DNA of 7,485 bases from Actinomycetota bacterium (GTDB taxonomy: Bacteria > Actinomycetota > Actinomycetes > Acidothermales > Acidothermaceae), in the NCBI GenBank assembly GCA_003134755.1, contig PLCK01000161.1:3016-10500 (forward strand). The letters are read 5' to 3'. The translations under genes were made by a program, and so were the position numbers. The notes below the pieces were generated by a model. The model worked only from the letters and a program-made list of their open reading frames with translations, made no database searches and was not told the origin of the DNA. Within the stretch, counting starts at the first letter, position 1. Each line of letters begins with the position of its first letter. Of this stretch, positions 1-6,030 are shown piece by piece.

Positions 1-1
1 C

Positions 2-844
2 CGCTTCACCGAGAGTTCCGTCCGGCGCGCCCTCGACGCCGGTCGCAGCGCTTCCGACCTGCACGCGATGCTCGCGACCCGCTCGCGGACGCCTGTACCC
101 CAACCGCTCAGCTACCTGATCGACGATGTCGCACGCCGTCACGGCCGGATCCGCATCGGCGTCGCGGGTGCGTACCTGCGCTGCGACGACGATGCCGTGC
201 TCAGTGAGGTGCTGGCCGATCGGAGGGTCGACAGCCTGCGCCTGCGCCGCCTGGCGCCGTCCGTCCTCGTCAGCCCGTTGGCGCCGGAGCGGGTTGCCGA
301 GCGACTGCGCGAACTCGGCTACGCGCCAGCCGCCGAGAGCGCCGATGGCGTCGTACTCCTGCGCCGGCCCGATGCCCGCCGCGCCGCCGCCCGGCCGCGG
401 CCGCCGCGTCGACGTCCCGAATTCGCGACGCCCGTCGAGTCCGTCGTCAGCATCGCGGTGAGAGCGATCCGTGGCGGTGACCGCGCCGCGACCGCAGCCC
501 GTGGTTCGGTGATCGGCAATTCGACGTCCGACGTGCTGCCGCAGTCAGCGACGAGCGAGACGCTTGCGGTCCTGCAGGATGCCGTCACCGCGGGCCGCGC
601 GGTCTGGATCGGCTATCTCAACGCACAGGGGCAGGCAAGCAACCGCATTATCGAGCCGCAGCGATTGTCCGGCGGCTACCTGACGGCCTTCGACTACCGG
701 CGCGACGAACCGCGCACCTTCGCCGTACACCGGATCACCGGCGTCGCCGAGCTTTCCGAGGTGGCCGAACTCACTGACGCCACTGACCTGACCGGCCTCG
801 ACGTCGCACCAGACGACGTCGAGCGATCGGCGCCGGCTACTTGA
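2..844 (+). CDS. Helicase-associated protein with XPB/Ssl2 N-terminal-like and WYL-like regions, C-terminal part (5' truncated)
   Basis: The frame is open from the left edge, so only the last 280 residues are visible. An internal ATG at 68 is not a convincing start, because the residues before it (RFTESSVRRALDAGRSAS) continue the same domain. The visible start resembles the helix-rich XPB/Ssl2 N-terminal (Helicase_C_3-type) region, with PLSYLIDDVARRHGRIRIG as a typical stretch. A Pro/Arg/Ala-rich linker follows (about visible residues 120-150). The end is WYL-like: VWIGYL, then IIEPQRLSGGYLTAFDY, then RTFAVHRITGV. In mycobacteria a long protein of this type lies directly upstream of the XPB helicase gene, as it does here (79-bp gap, same strand). 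A role as regulator or partner in DNA repair is inference, and the molecular function is not established. No helicase motor motif is visible in this part. The family assignment is fairly sure, the function is not. Confidence 0.8.
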   Translation, partial: RFTESSVRRALDAGRSASDLHAMLATRSRTPVPQPLSYLIDDVARRHGRIRIGVAGAYLRCDDDAVLSEVLADRRVDSLRLRRLAPSVLVSPLAPERVAERLRELGYAPAAESADGVVLLRRPDARRAAARPRPPRRRPEFATPVESVVSIAVRAIRGGDRAATAARGSVIGNSTSDVLPQSATSETLAVLQDAVTAGRAVWIGYLNAQGQASNRIIEPQRLSGGYLTAFDYRRDEPRTFAVHRITGVAELSEVAELTDATDLTGLDVAPDDVERSAPAT

Positions 845-923
845 TCGAGCGCGCGGGACGACGCCTCCCAGCGAACCGGTCCACCCGCAAACGGCCGCTC
901 GCGATTCCTGGGAGGATGGCGAG

Positions 924-2576
924 GTGACCGACGGCCCCCTGATCGTGCAATCCGACAAGACCCTTCTTCTCGAGGTCGACCACGAGCAGGCGGCGGAGTG
1001 CCGGCGCGCGATCGCGCCGTTCGCCGAACTCGAACGATCCCCCGAGCATGTCCACACCTACCGGGTGACACCGCTTGGTCTATGGAACGCGCGCGCGGCC
1101 GGCCACGACGCAGAGCAGGTCGTCGACGCCCTGTTGAAATACAGCCGGTATGCCGTGCCGCACGCGCTCCTGGTCGACATCGCGGAGACGATGGACAGGT
1201 ACGGCCGGCTGCAGTTGACCAACGATCCGGCGCACGGCCTGGTGCTTCGATCGACGGACAAGGCCGTTCTCGAAGAGGTGCTGCGCAGCCCGAAGATCGC
1301 GCCCATGATCGGCGTCCGACTCGATGACGACGCGGTGATCATCCATCCCGGCGAGCGCGGCCATCTCAAGCAGGTACTGCTGAAGCTGGGCTGGCCGGCT
1401 GAAGACCTGGCCGGCTACGTCGACGGCGAGGCGCACCCGATCGCCTTGCGCGAGGACGGCTGGGCGATGCGGCCCTACCAGCGCGAGGCGGTCGAGGGCT
1501 TCTGGCATGGCGGGTCAGGGGTCGTCGTCCTGCCCTGCGGCGCAGGGAAGACGATCGTCGGCGCGGCCGCCATGGCTCAGGCGCAGGCGACCACGCTGAT
1601 CCTCGTCACGAACACGGTTGCCGCGCGGCAGTGGCGTCACGAGCTGTTGAAGCGAACCACGCTGACCGACGACGAGATCGGCGAATACTCGGGTGCCAAG
1701 AAGGAGATCCGGCCGGTCACGATCGCGACCTACCAGGTCATGACAACTCGCCGGAAAGGCATCTACGCCCACCTCGAGTTGTTCGACGAGCACGACTGGG
1801 GCCTGATCCTGTACGACGAGGTGCACCTGTTACCGGCGCCGATCTTCCGGTTCACCGCCGATATCCAGTCGCGACGCAGGCTCGGCCTGACCGCGACCCT
1901 GGTCCGCGAAGACGGTCGTGAAGGCGATGTCTTCAGCCTGATCGGACCGAAGCGCTACGACGCGCCCTGGAAGGACATCGAGGCGCAGGGCTACATCGCG
2001 CCGGCCGACTGCGTCGAGGTGCGGGTGACCCTGACCGACCATGAGCGGCTGCTGTACGCGACGGCCGAGCCCGAGGACCGCTACCGCTTGGCGGCGACAA
2101 CGGAGACGAAGACGAAGGTGATCGAGGCCCTCGCCGCGCGGCACGTCGGCGACCAGTTGCTGGTGATCGGCCAGTACCTCGATCAGCTCGACGACCTCGG
2201 CGAGCGACTTGGCGCGCCCGTCATCAAGGGCGAGACGCCGGTCAAGGAGCGCGAGCGTCTGTTCGACGCCTTCCGCGCCGGCACGATCACGACGCTCGTG
2301 GTCTCGAAGGTGGCGAACTTCTCGGTCGACCTGCCCGAGGCCTCGGTCGCGATCCAGGTGTCCGGCTCGTTCGGCTCGCGGCAGGAAGAGGCACAGCGAC
2401 TGGGGCGCCTGCTGCGACCGAAGCACGACGGCCGTACCGCGCGGTTCTACGCGGTCGTAGCTCGTGACACCCTCGACCAGGACTACGCCGCGCACCGCCA
2501 GCGCTTCCTGGCCGAGCAGGGCTACGCCTATCGCATCATCAATGCGGACGACGTGTTGGCGGGCGACGAGATCTGA
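924..2576 (+). CDS. xpb: DNA repair helicase XPB (ERCC3 family, SF2, 3'-5')
   Basis: An SF2 helicase of 550 aa, close to the usual ~540-550 aa of actinobacterial XPB. Residues 1-~100 form the XPB/Ssl2 N-terminal region and ~100-175 the damage-recognition-like domain. The motor follows: RPYQREAV (183-190), Walker A PCGAGKT (204-210), DEVH box (298-301), TAT motif III (323-325), the XPB-specific RED motif (328-330), motif V region SKVANFSVDLPEA (461-473) and motif VI QRLGRLLR (491-498). All catalytic residues are intact, so it should be an ATP-driven DNA unwinding or remodelling enzyme. Mycobacterial XPB is a 3'-5' helicase, but its place in bacterial repair is unsettled. The start is GTG at 924, with GGAGG at 911-915 eight bases upstream, and the N-terminus MTDGPLIVQSDKT matches mycobacterial XPB as I recall it. 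It probably shares a transcript with the upstream helicase-associated gene. No Bax1-like nuclease is visible nearby. Confidence 0.97.
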   Translation: MTDGPLIVQSDKTLLLEVDHEQAAECRRAIAPFAELERSPEHVHTYRVTPLGLWNARAAGHDAEQVVDALLKYSRYAVPHALLVDIAETMDRYGRLQLTNDPAHGLVLRSTDKAVLEEVLRSPKIAPMIGVRLDDDAVIIHPGERGHLKQVLLKLGWPAEDLAGYVDGEAHPIALREDGWAMRPYQREAVEGFWHGGSGVVVLPCGAGKTIVGAAAMAQAQATTLILVTNTVAARQWRHELLKRTTLTDDEIGEYSGAKKEIRPVTIATYQVMTTRRKGIYAHLELFDEHDWGLILYDEVHLLPAPIFRFTADIQSRRRLGLTATLVREDGREGDVFSLIGPKRYDAPWKDIEAQGYIAPADCVEVRVTLTDHERLLYATAEPEDRYRLAATTETKTKVIEALAARHVGDQLLVIGQYLDQLDDLGERLGAPVIKGETPVKERERLFDAFRAGTITTLVVSKVANFSVDLPEASVAIQVSGSFGSRQEEAQRLGRLLRPKHDGRTARFYAVVARDTLDQDYAAHRQRFLAEQGYAYRIINADDVLAGDEI

Positions 2577-2585
2577 GCTGCCCGG

Positions 2586-3308
2586 TCAGCCCGCGTCGAC
2601 GAGTTCACGCCAACGGCGAACCGCGACGTCGTCCACCGGCTGCGCCCAACTCGCCCCGTGTCTGACCCGGCTTCCGACGTGGAAACGGGTGAGTCCGATT
2701 GTTCGAAGCGGCGCGATGTGCTCCTCGCGCAGACCGCCGCCGACGACCCAAGGCGGTGAACCGTGCTCCCACCCCAGCCGCGCGGTCAGCCCGTCGACGT
2801 TGAGACCAGCCATCGAACCGGCGGTCAGAACCGCATCGACGCCAGGCAACGTCGCGACGGCTTTCCACGCCTGCGCCGGATCGGCCGCGAAGTCGATCGC
2901 CCGGTGAAACGTCCAGCGAACCGGACGACCGGACGCCAGGACGGCCTCGAGTGCTACCGAGTCGACCTCGTCGGTGTCGGACAGGAAGCCGAGCACCGAC
3001 TCGTCCATCCCGGCCGCCTGCAACCCCGCCGCGGCCACGCAAAGGTCGTCGAGCCCGCGCGGGCTGATGGTGAACCCGCGGTTCGACCGCAGCATCACCC
3101 GAAGCGGGACGTCGACAGCCGCGCGGATGCGCTCGAAGGATTCCAGCTCCGGCGTGAGTCCCGCGGCGGACATGTCCTGCACCAACTCGAGCCGGTCGGC
3201 ACCGCCGCGAACCGCCGCCCTGGCGTCGTCCGCATCGAGCGCGACTACCTCGAGTAGGTGCGGCGCGGAGTTCGGTACGGAGTTCGGTACGGCGAGCGGC
3301 TCCGGCAT
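2586..3308 (-). CDS. cutC: CutC family protein (putative copper homeostasis)
   Basis: A CutC-family TIM-barrel protein of 240 aa, the normal family length. Visible family motifs are LLEVVALDADDARAAV followed by GADRLEL (36-42), AGLTPELE (49-56), VMLRSNRGF (71-79), TFHRAIDF (133-140), VLTAGS (160-165), GGGLREEHI (190-198) and FHVGSRVR (209-216). The ATG at 3308 is the only good start, with GGGAG at 3321-3325 twelve bases upstream. The N-terminus carries about 17 extra residues before the first barrel strand, including a VPNSVPNS duplication from a 12-bp tandem repeat. CutC is usually labelled a cytosolic copper-homeostasis protein, but in E. coli the copper phenotype was later traced to a small RNA at the locus, so the real activity is uncertain. 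The gene converges with xpb and is divergent from the WXG100 gene. The palindromic operator at 3349-3384 lies in its upstream region and may control it. Confidence 0.93.
   Translation of the reverse strand: MPEPLAVPNSVPNSAPHLLEVVALDADDARAAVRGGADRLELVQDMSAAGLTPELESFERIRAAVDVPLRVMLRSNRGFTISPRGLDDLCVAAAGLQAAGMDESVLGFLSDTDEVDSVALEAVLASGRPVRWTFHRAIDFAADPAQAWKAVATLPGVDAVLTAGSMAGLNVDGLTARLGWEHGSPPWVVGGGLREEHIAPLRTIGLTRFHVGSRVRHGASWAQPVDDVAVRRWRELVDAG
3267..3290. repeat. 12-bp in-frame tandem duplication in cutC
   Basis: GGAGTTCGGTAC occurs twice, head to tail (3267-3278 and 3279-3290). On the coding (-) strand it gives VPNS twice (residues 7-14 of CutC). The length is a multiple of three, so the frame is kept. 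It lies before the conserved barrel, where extra residues should be tolerated. Confidence 0.9.
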
Positions 3309-3348
3309 GGGCCGAATCGTCTCCCAGGTCGAGGGCAGGAGTCAGATC

Positions 3349-3384
3349 AATATTGGTGTAGACCAATATTGGTCTACACCATAT
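3349..3384. promoter_or_regulatory. Palindromic operator, HutC/DasR-like GntR-type double site
   Basis: A perfect 28-bp palindrome spans 3354-3381. It consists of TGGTGTAGACCA (3354-3365), AATT-type centre bases, and TGGTCTACACCA (3370-3381). Each 12-mer differs by one base from TGGTCTAGACCA, the core recognised by HutC-subfamily GntR repressors such as DasR (family knowledge). AATATTGGT also occurs as a direct repeat at 3349-3357 and 3365-3373, so two sites sit 16 bp apart on the same helix face geometry. The element is 46-73 bp upstream of the cutC start and about 140 bp upstream of the WXG100 start, so either gene or both could be the target. No GntR gene is in the window, so the identity of the regulator is inference. 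Confidence 0.7.
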
Positions 3385-3512
3385 CCATGTCGGGGAAGCT
3401 GTCCAGGTGGGGTTCGGCAGCCTCGGCGCTGTGGACAAACTCCGCGCGACCACCGGCCGTCGACCTAATGTCTGTCCGGTCGCGGTCGCGCAGCAGGCGT
3501 CGACTCGAGAGC

Positions 3513-3518
3513 AGGAGG
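3513..3518 (+). promoter_or_regulatory. Ribosome binding site that fixes the WXG100 start
   Basis: AGGAGG lies five bases before GTG at 3524. No comparable site precedes the upstream in-frame ATG at 3407, so this site decides the start. Confidence 0.75.
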
Positions 3519-3523
3519 TCGAC

Positions 3524-3817
3524 GTGAGCGGCATCAGGGTTACCCCCGAGCAGTTGGCAAGTCTGTCGTCCAGGGTGAGTTCGGGCTCGTCGAGCATCGA
3601 AGGCGAGCTACGTTCGCTCGCGGGCTCACTTGCGCCACTAGGCAGCGACTGGGCGGGGGTAGCACAGCAGCGATTCCAGGCGCTGTGGGCCGAGTGGCAG
3701 AAATCCGCCGAGGGCCTGCGCGACGCGCTGGGCGGCATCAGCCAGCTGCTTGGCCAGGCAAGCACGAGCTACGCCGAGGCCGAGCGCCAGATCGCCGCCA
3801 GCTTCGGTAGCCGGTAA
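3524..3817 (+). CDS. WXG100 family protein, probable ESX/type VII secretion substrate (EsxA/B-like)
   Basis: With the GTG at 3524 the product is 97 aa, the classic WXG100 size. The sequence is Ser/Ala/Gln-rich and predicted helical. A W-A-G turn at residues 43-45 (SDWAGVAQQRF) separates two helices. The C-terminal helix holds YAEAE (83-87), which fits the YxxxD/E secretion signal of ESX substrates. There is no signal peptide or membrane segment, as expected. The in-frame extension to ATG 3407 would add 39 low-complexity residues that do not belong to the family, so I reject it. The gene stands alone: no second WXG100 gene and no EccC/EccD-type secretion gene is in the window, so it may act as a homodimer or be secreted by a machine encoded elsewhere. 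Its function as effector or structural substrate is unknown. Confidence 0.88.
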   Translation: MSGIRVTPEQLASLSSRVSSGSSSIEGELRSLAGSLAPLGSDWAGVAQQRFQALWAEWQKSAEGLRDALGGISQLLGQASTSYAEAERQIAASFGSR

Positions 3818-3839
3818 GGCCCAAGTCACGGGCGGCGGT

Positions 3840-3927
3840 CTTCACCGGCCCCGGGAGTCGCGGGCCCCTCGCTTCACTGGCCCAGGGAGTCGCCGGCCCC
3901 TCGCTTCACTGGCCCAGGGAGTCACGG
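3840..3927. repeat. 32-bp tandem repeat, three copies
   Basis: Copies begin at 3840, 3872 and 3904. A 29-bp stretch starting GGCCCCTCGCTTCACTGG is identical at 3863-3891 and 3895-3923 (period 32). The first copy (from 3840, CTTCACCGGCCCCGGGAGTC) is diverged. A further remnant may exist at 3818-3835 (GGCCCAAGTCACGGGC). It lies just after the WXG100 stop codon. Thirty-two is not a multiple of three, which fits non-coding DNA. Confidence 0.85.
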
Positions 3928-3936
3928 GCGTCGGGC

Positions 3937-3994
3937 TGATCATGCAGTTGGTGTCCTGACCCCCGGGCGTGTCGCTACAAGACCTGCATGATCA
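3937..3994. repeat. 11-bp perfect inverted repeat with 36-base loop
   Basis: TGATCATGCAG (3937-3947) and CTGCATGATCA (3984-3994) are exact reverse complements. No T-tract follows on either strand. It could be a factor-dependent bidirectional terminator, the ends of a small dispersed intergenic repeat, or a protein-binding pair. The sequence alone does not decide. Confidence 0.6.
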
Positions 3995-4033
3995 CCGTCG
4001 TCGGGTGACCTCGTGGTGTCGGTGCACATGGCT

Positions 4034-4065
4034 GAGGGGTGGTCCGGTTTCCCGAACCACCCCTC
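4034..4065. terminator. Strong hairpin, candidate bidirectional terminator
   Basis: GAGGGGTGGT (4034-4043) pairs with ACCACCCCTC (4056-4065). After one mismatch, CGG (4045-4047) pairs with CCG (4052-4054) around a four-base loop. There is no T-tract, which is common for actinobacterial terminators. It could end the WXG100 transcript (+) or serve as backup for groEL2 (-). Confidence 0.5.
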
Positions 4066-4083
4066 GAACCGATCGAATCCTTG

Positions 4084-4164
4084 TCGAACCGCTGAGCCAT
4101 CGGCTCAATATCGAACCGCTGAGCCGTCGGCTCAATATCGAACCGCTGAGCCGTCGGCTCAGAA
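4084..4164. repeat. Three 27-bp tandem repeats, each with a hairpin; the last contains the groEL2 stop
   Basis: Copies lie at 4084-4110, 4111-4137 and 4138-4164. Copies 1 and 2 differ at one base, which falls in the hairpin loop. Copy 3 differs from copy 2 only in two bases near its groEL-side end. Each has TGAGCC, a three-base loop, and GGCTCA (4093-4107, 4120-4134, 4147-4161). On the - strand, the first hairpin met by RNA polymerase starts with the groEL2 TGA stop (4159-4161) itself. The array is therefore three stem-loops in series at the transcript's 3' end, which suggests a terminator or an RNA-stabilising element. It could equally be a variable-number repeat. Confidence 0.85.
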
Positions 4165-5781
4165 GTCCATGTCGCCGCCGCCGGGGCCGCCACCCGCAGC
4201 CGGGGTCTTCTCCGGCTTGTCGGCGATGACGACCTCTGTGGTCAGGAACAGACCGGCGATCGACGCGGCGTTCTGCAGCGCTGAGCGCGTGACCTTCGCC
4301 GGGTCGATGATGCCAGCCTTGATCAGGTCGACGTACTCACCGGTCGCGGCGTTGAGGCCCCAGCCGGGTTCGAGGTTGCGCACCTTCTCGACCACGACGC
4401 CGCCTTCGAGGCCGGCGTTGATCGCGATCTGCTTGAGCGGTGCCTCGAGCGCGATCTCGACGATGCGGGCGCCAGTGGCCTCGTCGCCTTCGAGATCGAG
4501 CTTTTCGAACGCGGTACGACCCGCCTGCAGCAGCGCGACGCCACCGCCGGCCACGATGCCCTCTTCGACGGCAGCCTTCGCGTTGCGGACTGCGTCTTCG
4601 ATGCGGTGCTTGCGCTCCTTGAGCTCGACCTCGGTGGCCGCGCCGGCCTTGATGACCGCGACGCCGCCGGCCAGCTTGGCCAGCCGCTCCTGCAACTTCT
4701 CACGGTCGTAGTCGGAGTCGCTCTTCTCGATCTCGGCACGAATCTGGTTGACCCGACCGGCGATCTGGTCGGCGTCACCCGCGCCCTCGACGATCGTCGT
4801 CTCGTCCTTCGTGACGACGACCTTGCGGGCCCGGCCGAGCAAGTCGACACCTGCTGATTCGAGCTTCAGGCCGACCTCTTCGCTGATGACCTGCGCACCG
4901 GTGAGGATCGCGATGTCACCGAGCATGGCCTTGCGACGGTCGCCGAATCCGGGAGCCTTCACGGCGACCGAACGGAACGTGCCACGAATCTTGTTGACGA
5001 CGAGAGTGGCAAGGGCCTCGCCCTCGACGTCCTCGGCGATGATCGCCAGTGGCTTGCCGCCCTGCATGACCTTCTCGAGCAGCGGGAGGAGGTCCTTGAC
5101 CGATGCGATCTTGCTGTTGACCACCAGGATGTACGGATCGTCGAGGACCGCTTCCATCCGCTCTGTGTCGGTGGCGAAGTAGGGCGAGATGTAGCCCTTG
5201 TCGAAGCGCATACCCTCGGTGAGCTCTAGCTCGAGGCCGAAGGTGTTGCTCTCCTCGACGGTGATGACGCCTTCCTTGCCGACCTTGTCCATGGCTTCAG
5301 CGATCATCTCGCCGATCGCCGGGTCAGCCGCGGAGATGGACGCCGTCGACGCGATCTGCTCGCGGGTCTCGACGTCCTTCGCCAGCTCGAGGAGGGCCGC
5401 CGAAACACTCGCGACCGCGGCCTCGATGCCCCGCTTGAGGGCCATCGGGTTGGCGCCGGCGGCGACGTTGCGCAGCCCGTGCCGGACCATCGACCAGGCC
5501 AGCACGGTGGCCGTCGTCGTGCCGTCACCGGCGACGTCGTCGGTCTTCTTGGCGACTTCCTTGACGAGCTCGGCGCCGATCTTCTCGTACGGGTCTTCGA
5601 GCTCAATTTCCTTCGCGATGCTAACGCCGTCGTTGGTGATCGTGGGTGCGCCCCACTTCTTCTCCAACACGACGTTGCGGCCGCGCGGGCCGAGCGTCAC
5701 CTTCACGGCGTCGGCGAGCTGGTTCATACCGCGCTCGAGGGCGCGACGAGCAGTCTCGTCAAACGCGATGATCTTGGACAT
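4159..5781 (-). CDS. groEL2: 60-kDa chaperonin GroEL2
   Basis: A 540-aa type I chaperonin subunit, the standard length. It forms a double-ring ATP-driven folding chamber in the cytosol. Visible features are KVTLGPRGRNV (27-37), TNDGVSIAKEIELEDP (49-64), the ATP-site GDGTTTA (85-91), the apical domain with VEGEAL (252-257), Asp396 in RIEDAV, the signature AAVEEGIVAGGG (403-414), and a Gly-rich tail ending GGGDMDF. No groES is adjacent, and the sequence resembles actinobacterial GroEL2, the general essential paralogue, so groES is expected elsewhere. ATG 5781 has GGAGGA (5790-5795) eight bases upstream. A small oddity is ATVLAWSM (91-98), where close relatives usually have Gln-Ala rather than Trp-Ser. 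Two CIRCE operators about 130-190 bp upstream predict heat-shock control by HrcA. Confidence 0.98.
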   Translation of the reverse strand: MSKIIAFDETARRALERGMNQLADAVKVTLGPRGRNVVLEKKWGAPTITNDGVSIAKEIELEDPYEKIGAELVKEVAKKTDDVAGDGTTTATVLAWSMVRHGLRNVAAGANPMALKRGIEAAVASVSAALLELAKDVETREQIASTASISAADPAIGEMIAEAMDKVGKEGVITVEESNTFGLELELTEGMRFDKGYISPYFATDTERMEAVLDDPYILVVNSKIASVKDLLPLLEKVMQGGKPLAIIAEDVEGEALATLVVNKIRGTFRSVAVKAPGFGDRRKAMLGDIAILTGAQVISEEVGLKLESAGVDLLGRARKVVVTKDETTIVEGAGDADQIAGRVNQIRAEIEKSDSDYDREKLQERLAKLAGGVAVIKAGAATEVELKERKHRIEDAVRNAKAAVEEGIVAGGGVALLQAGRTAFEKLDLEGDEATGARIVEIALEAPLKQIAINAGLEGGVVVEKVRNLEPGWGLNAATGEYVDLIKAGIIDPAKVTRSALQNAASIAGLFLTTEVVIADKPEKTPAAGGGPGGGDMDF

Positions 5782-5910
5782 GCGGATGGTCCTCCCGGGT
5801 CGGGAAACGTAGCTGCGGCCGGACTCGACGCCCGCGACGGACGACCGTGCCAGGCTGGCGTCACGTCCGCCAGCTCAACAGGGTCTCGAACGACCCGGCC
5901 AGAAGGTGTG

Positions 5911-5937
5911 CTGTCACTCAAGTACTGAGAGTGCTAG
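5911..5937. promoter_or_regulatory. CIRCE operator 1 (HrcA site, diverged left arm)
   Basis: CTGTCACTC, nine bases, GAGTGCTAG. Compared with TTAGCACTC-N9-GAGTGCTAA, the left arm matches 6 of 9 and the right arm 8 of 9. The spacing is exact. It would cover the predicted groEL2 transcription start (about 5935). Confidence 0.75.
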
Positions 5938-5941
5938 CTCA

Positions 5942-5970
5942 TGTTTAGCACTCGGCATTGGAGAGTGCAA
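5942..5970 (-). promoter_or_regulatory. Probable groEL2 promoter
   Basis: On the - strand, TTGCAC (5970-5965) and TAAACA (5947-5942) are 17 bases apart, which is ideal sigma-70 spacing with moderate box matches. The -35 box lies in the right arm of CIRCE 2 and the -10 box touches its left arm, so bound HrcA would block polymerase. The predicted leader is about 150 bases. Confidence 0.55.
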
Positions 5971-5971
5971 C
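5945..5971. promoter_or_regulatory. CIRCE operator 2 (HrcA site)
   Basis: TTAGCACTC (exact left arm), nine bases, GAGTGCAAC (7 of 9). It is the better of two tandem CIRCE elements and starts 34 bp from the first. HrcA repression relieved by heat shock is the known mode for this element. Confidence 0.88.
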
Positions 5972-6000
5972 CGACGCCGGATGAATGCTGGGGGATCGGC

Positions 6001-6019
6001 GGCGCGCACCGCCCGCGCC
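6001..6019 (-). terminator. Weak candidate terminator after thrC
   Basis: GGCGCG (6001-6006) pairs with CGCGCC (6014-6019), 12 bases past the thrC stop codon. The loop is seven bases and there is no T-tract. It would separate thrC from the groEL2 promoter just downstream. Confidence 0.3.
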
Positions 6020-6030
6020 TCGACAGTGAC

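Larger units (their letters stand above)
3818..4158. other. Gene-free convergent intergenic region rich in repeats and hairpins
   Basis: These 341 bp separate the ends of the WXG100 gene (+) and groEL2 (-). I find no credible coding sequence: the small open frames here are low-complexity readings of the repeats. The region holds four structural elements listed separately: the 32-bp tandem repeat, an 11-bp inverted repeat, a 10-bp-stem hairpin, and the 27-bp hairpin repeats. Some of them probably act as terminators for the two converging transcripts. Confidence 0.8.

Noticed and set aside
68..844. ATG 68 as the true start of the first gene
   Set aside because: The frame is open to the window edge with family-like residues before it, so the gene begins outside.
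1830..2495. 221-aa open frame on the - strand inside xpb
   Set aside because: Antisense shadow of the helicase in GC-rich DNA, with no recognisable domain.
3407..3523. Longer WXG100 start at ATG 3407
   Set aside because: WXG100 proteins are about 100 aa. The extra 39 residues are unrelated, and AGGAGG sits before GTG 3524.
2605..3765. 386-aa open frame on the - strand
   Set aside because: It overlaps cutC in another frame and the WXG100 gene in antisense, and is Arg/Ala/Gly-rich with no family motif.
4084..4164. Possible CRISPR array
   Set aside because: The repeats abut with no unique spacers, and no cas genes are present.
4013..4711. 232-aa open frame on the + strand opposite the groEL2 end
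   Set aside because: It reads through the 27-bp repeats and then antisense to groEL2. It is Ser/Pro/Ala-rich with no domain.
5198..5812. 204-aa open frame on the + strand opposite the groEL2 start
   Set aside because: Antisense shadow of a fully conserved gene.
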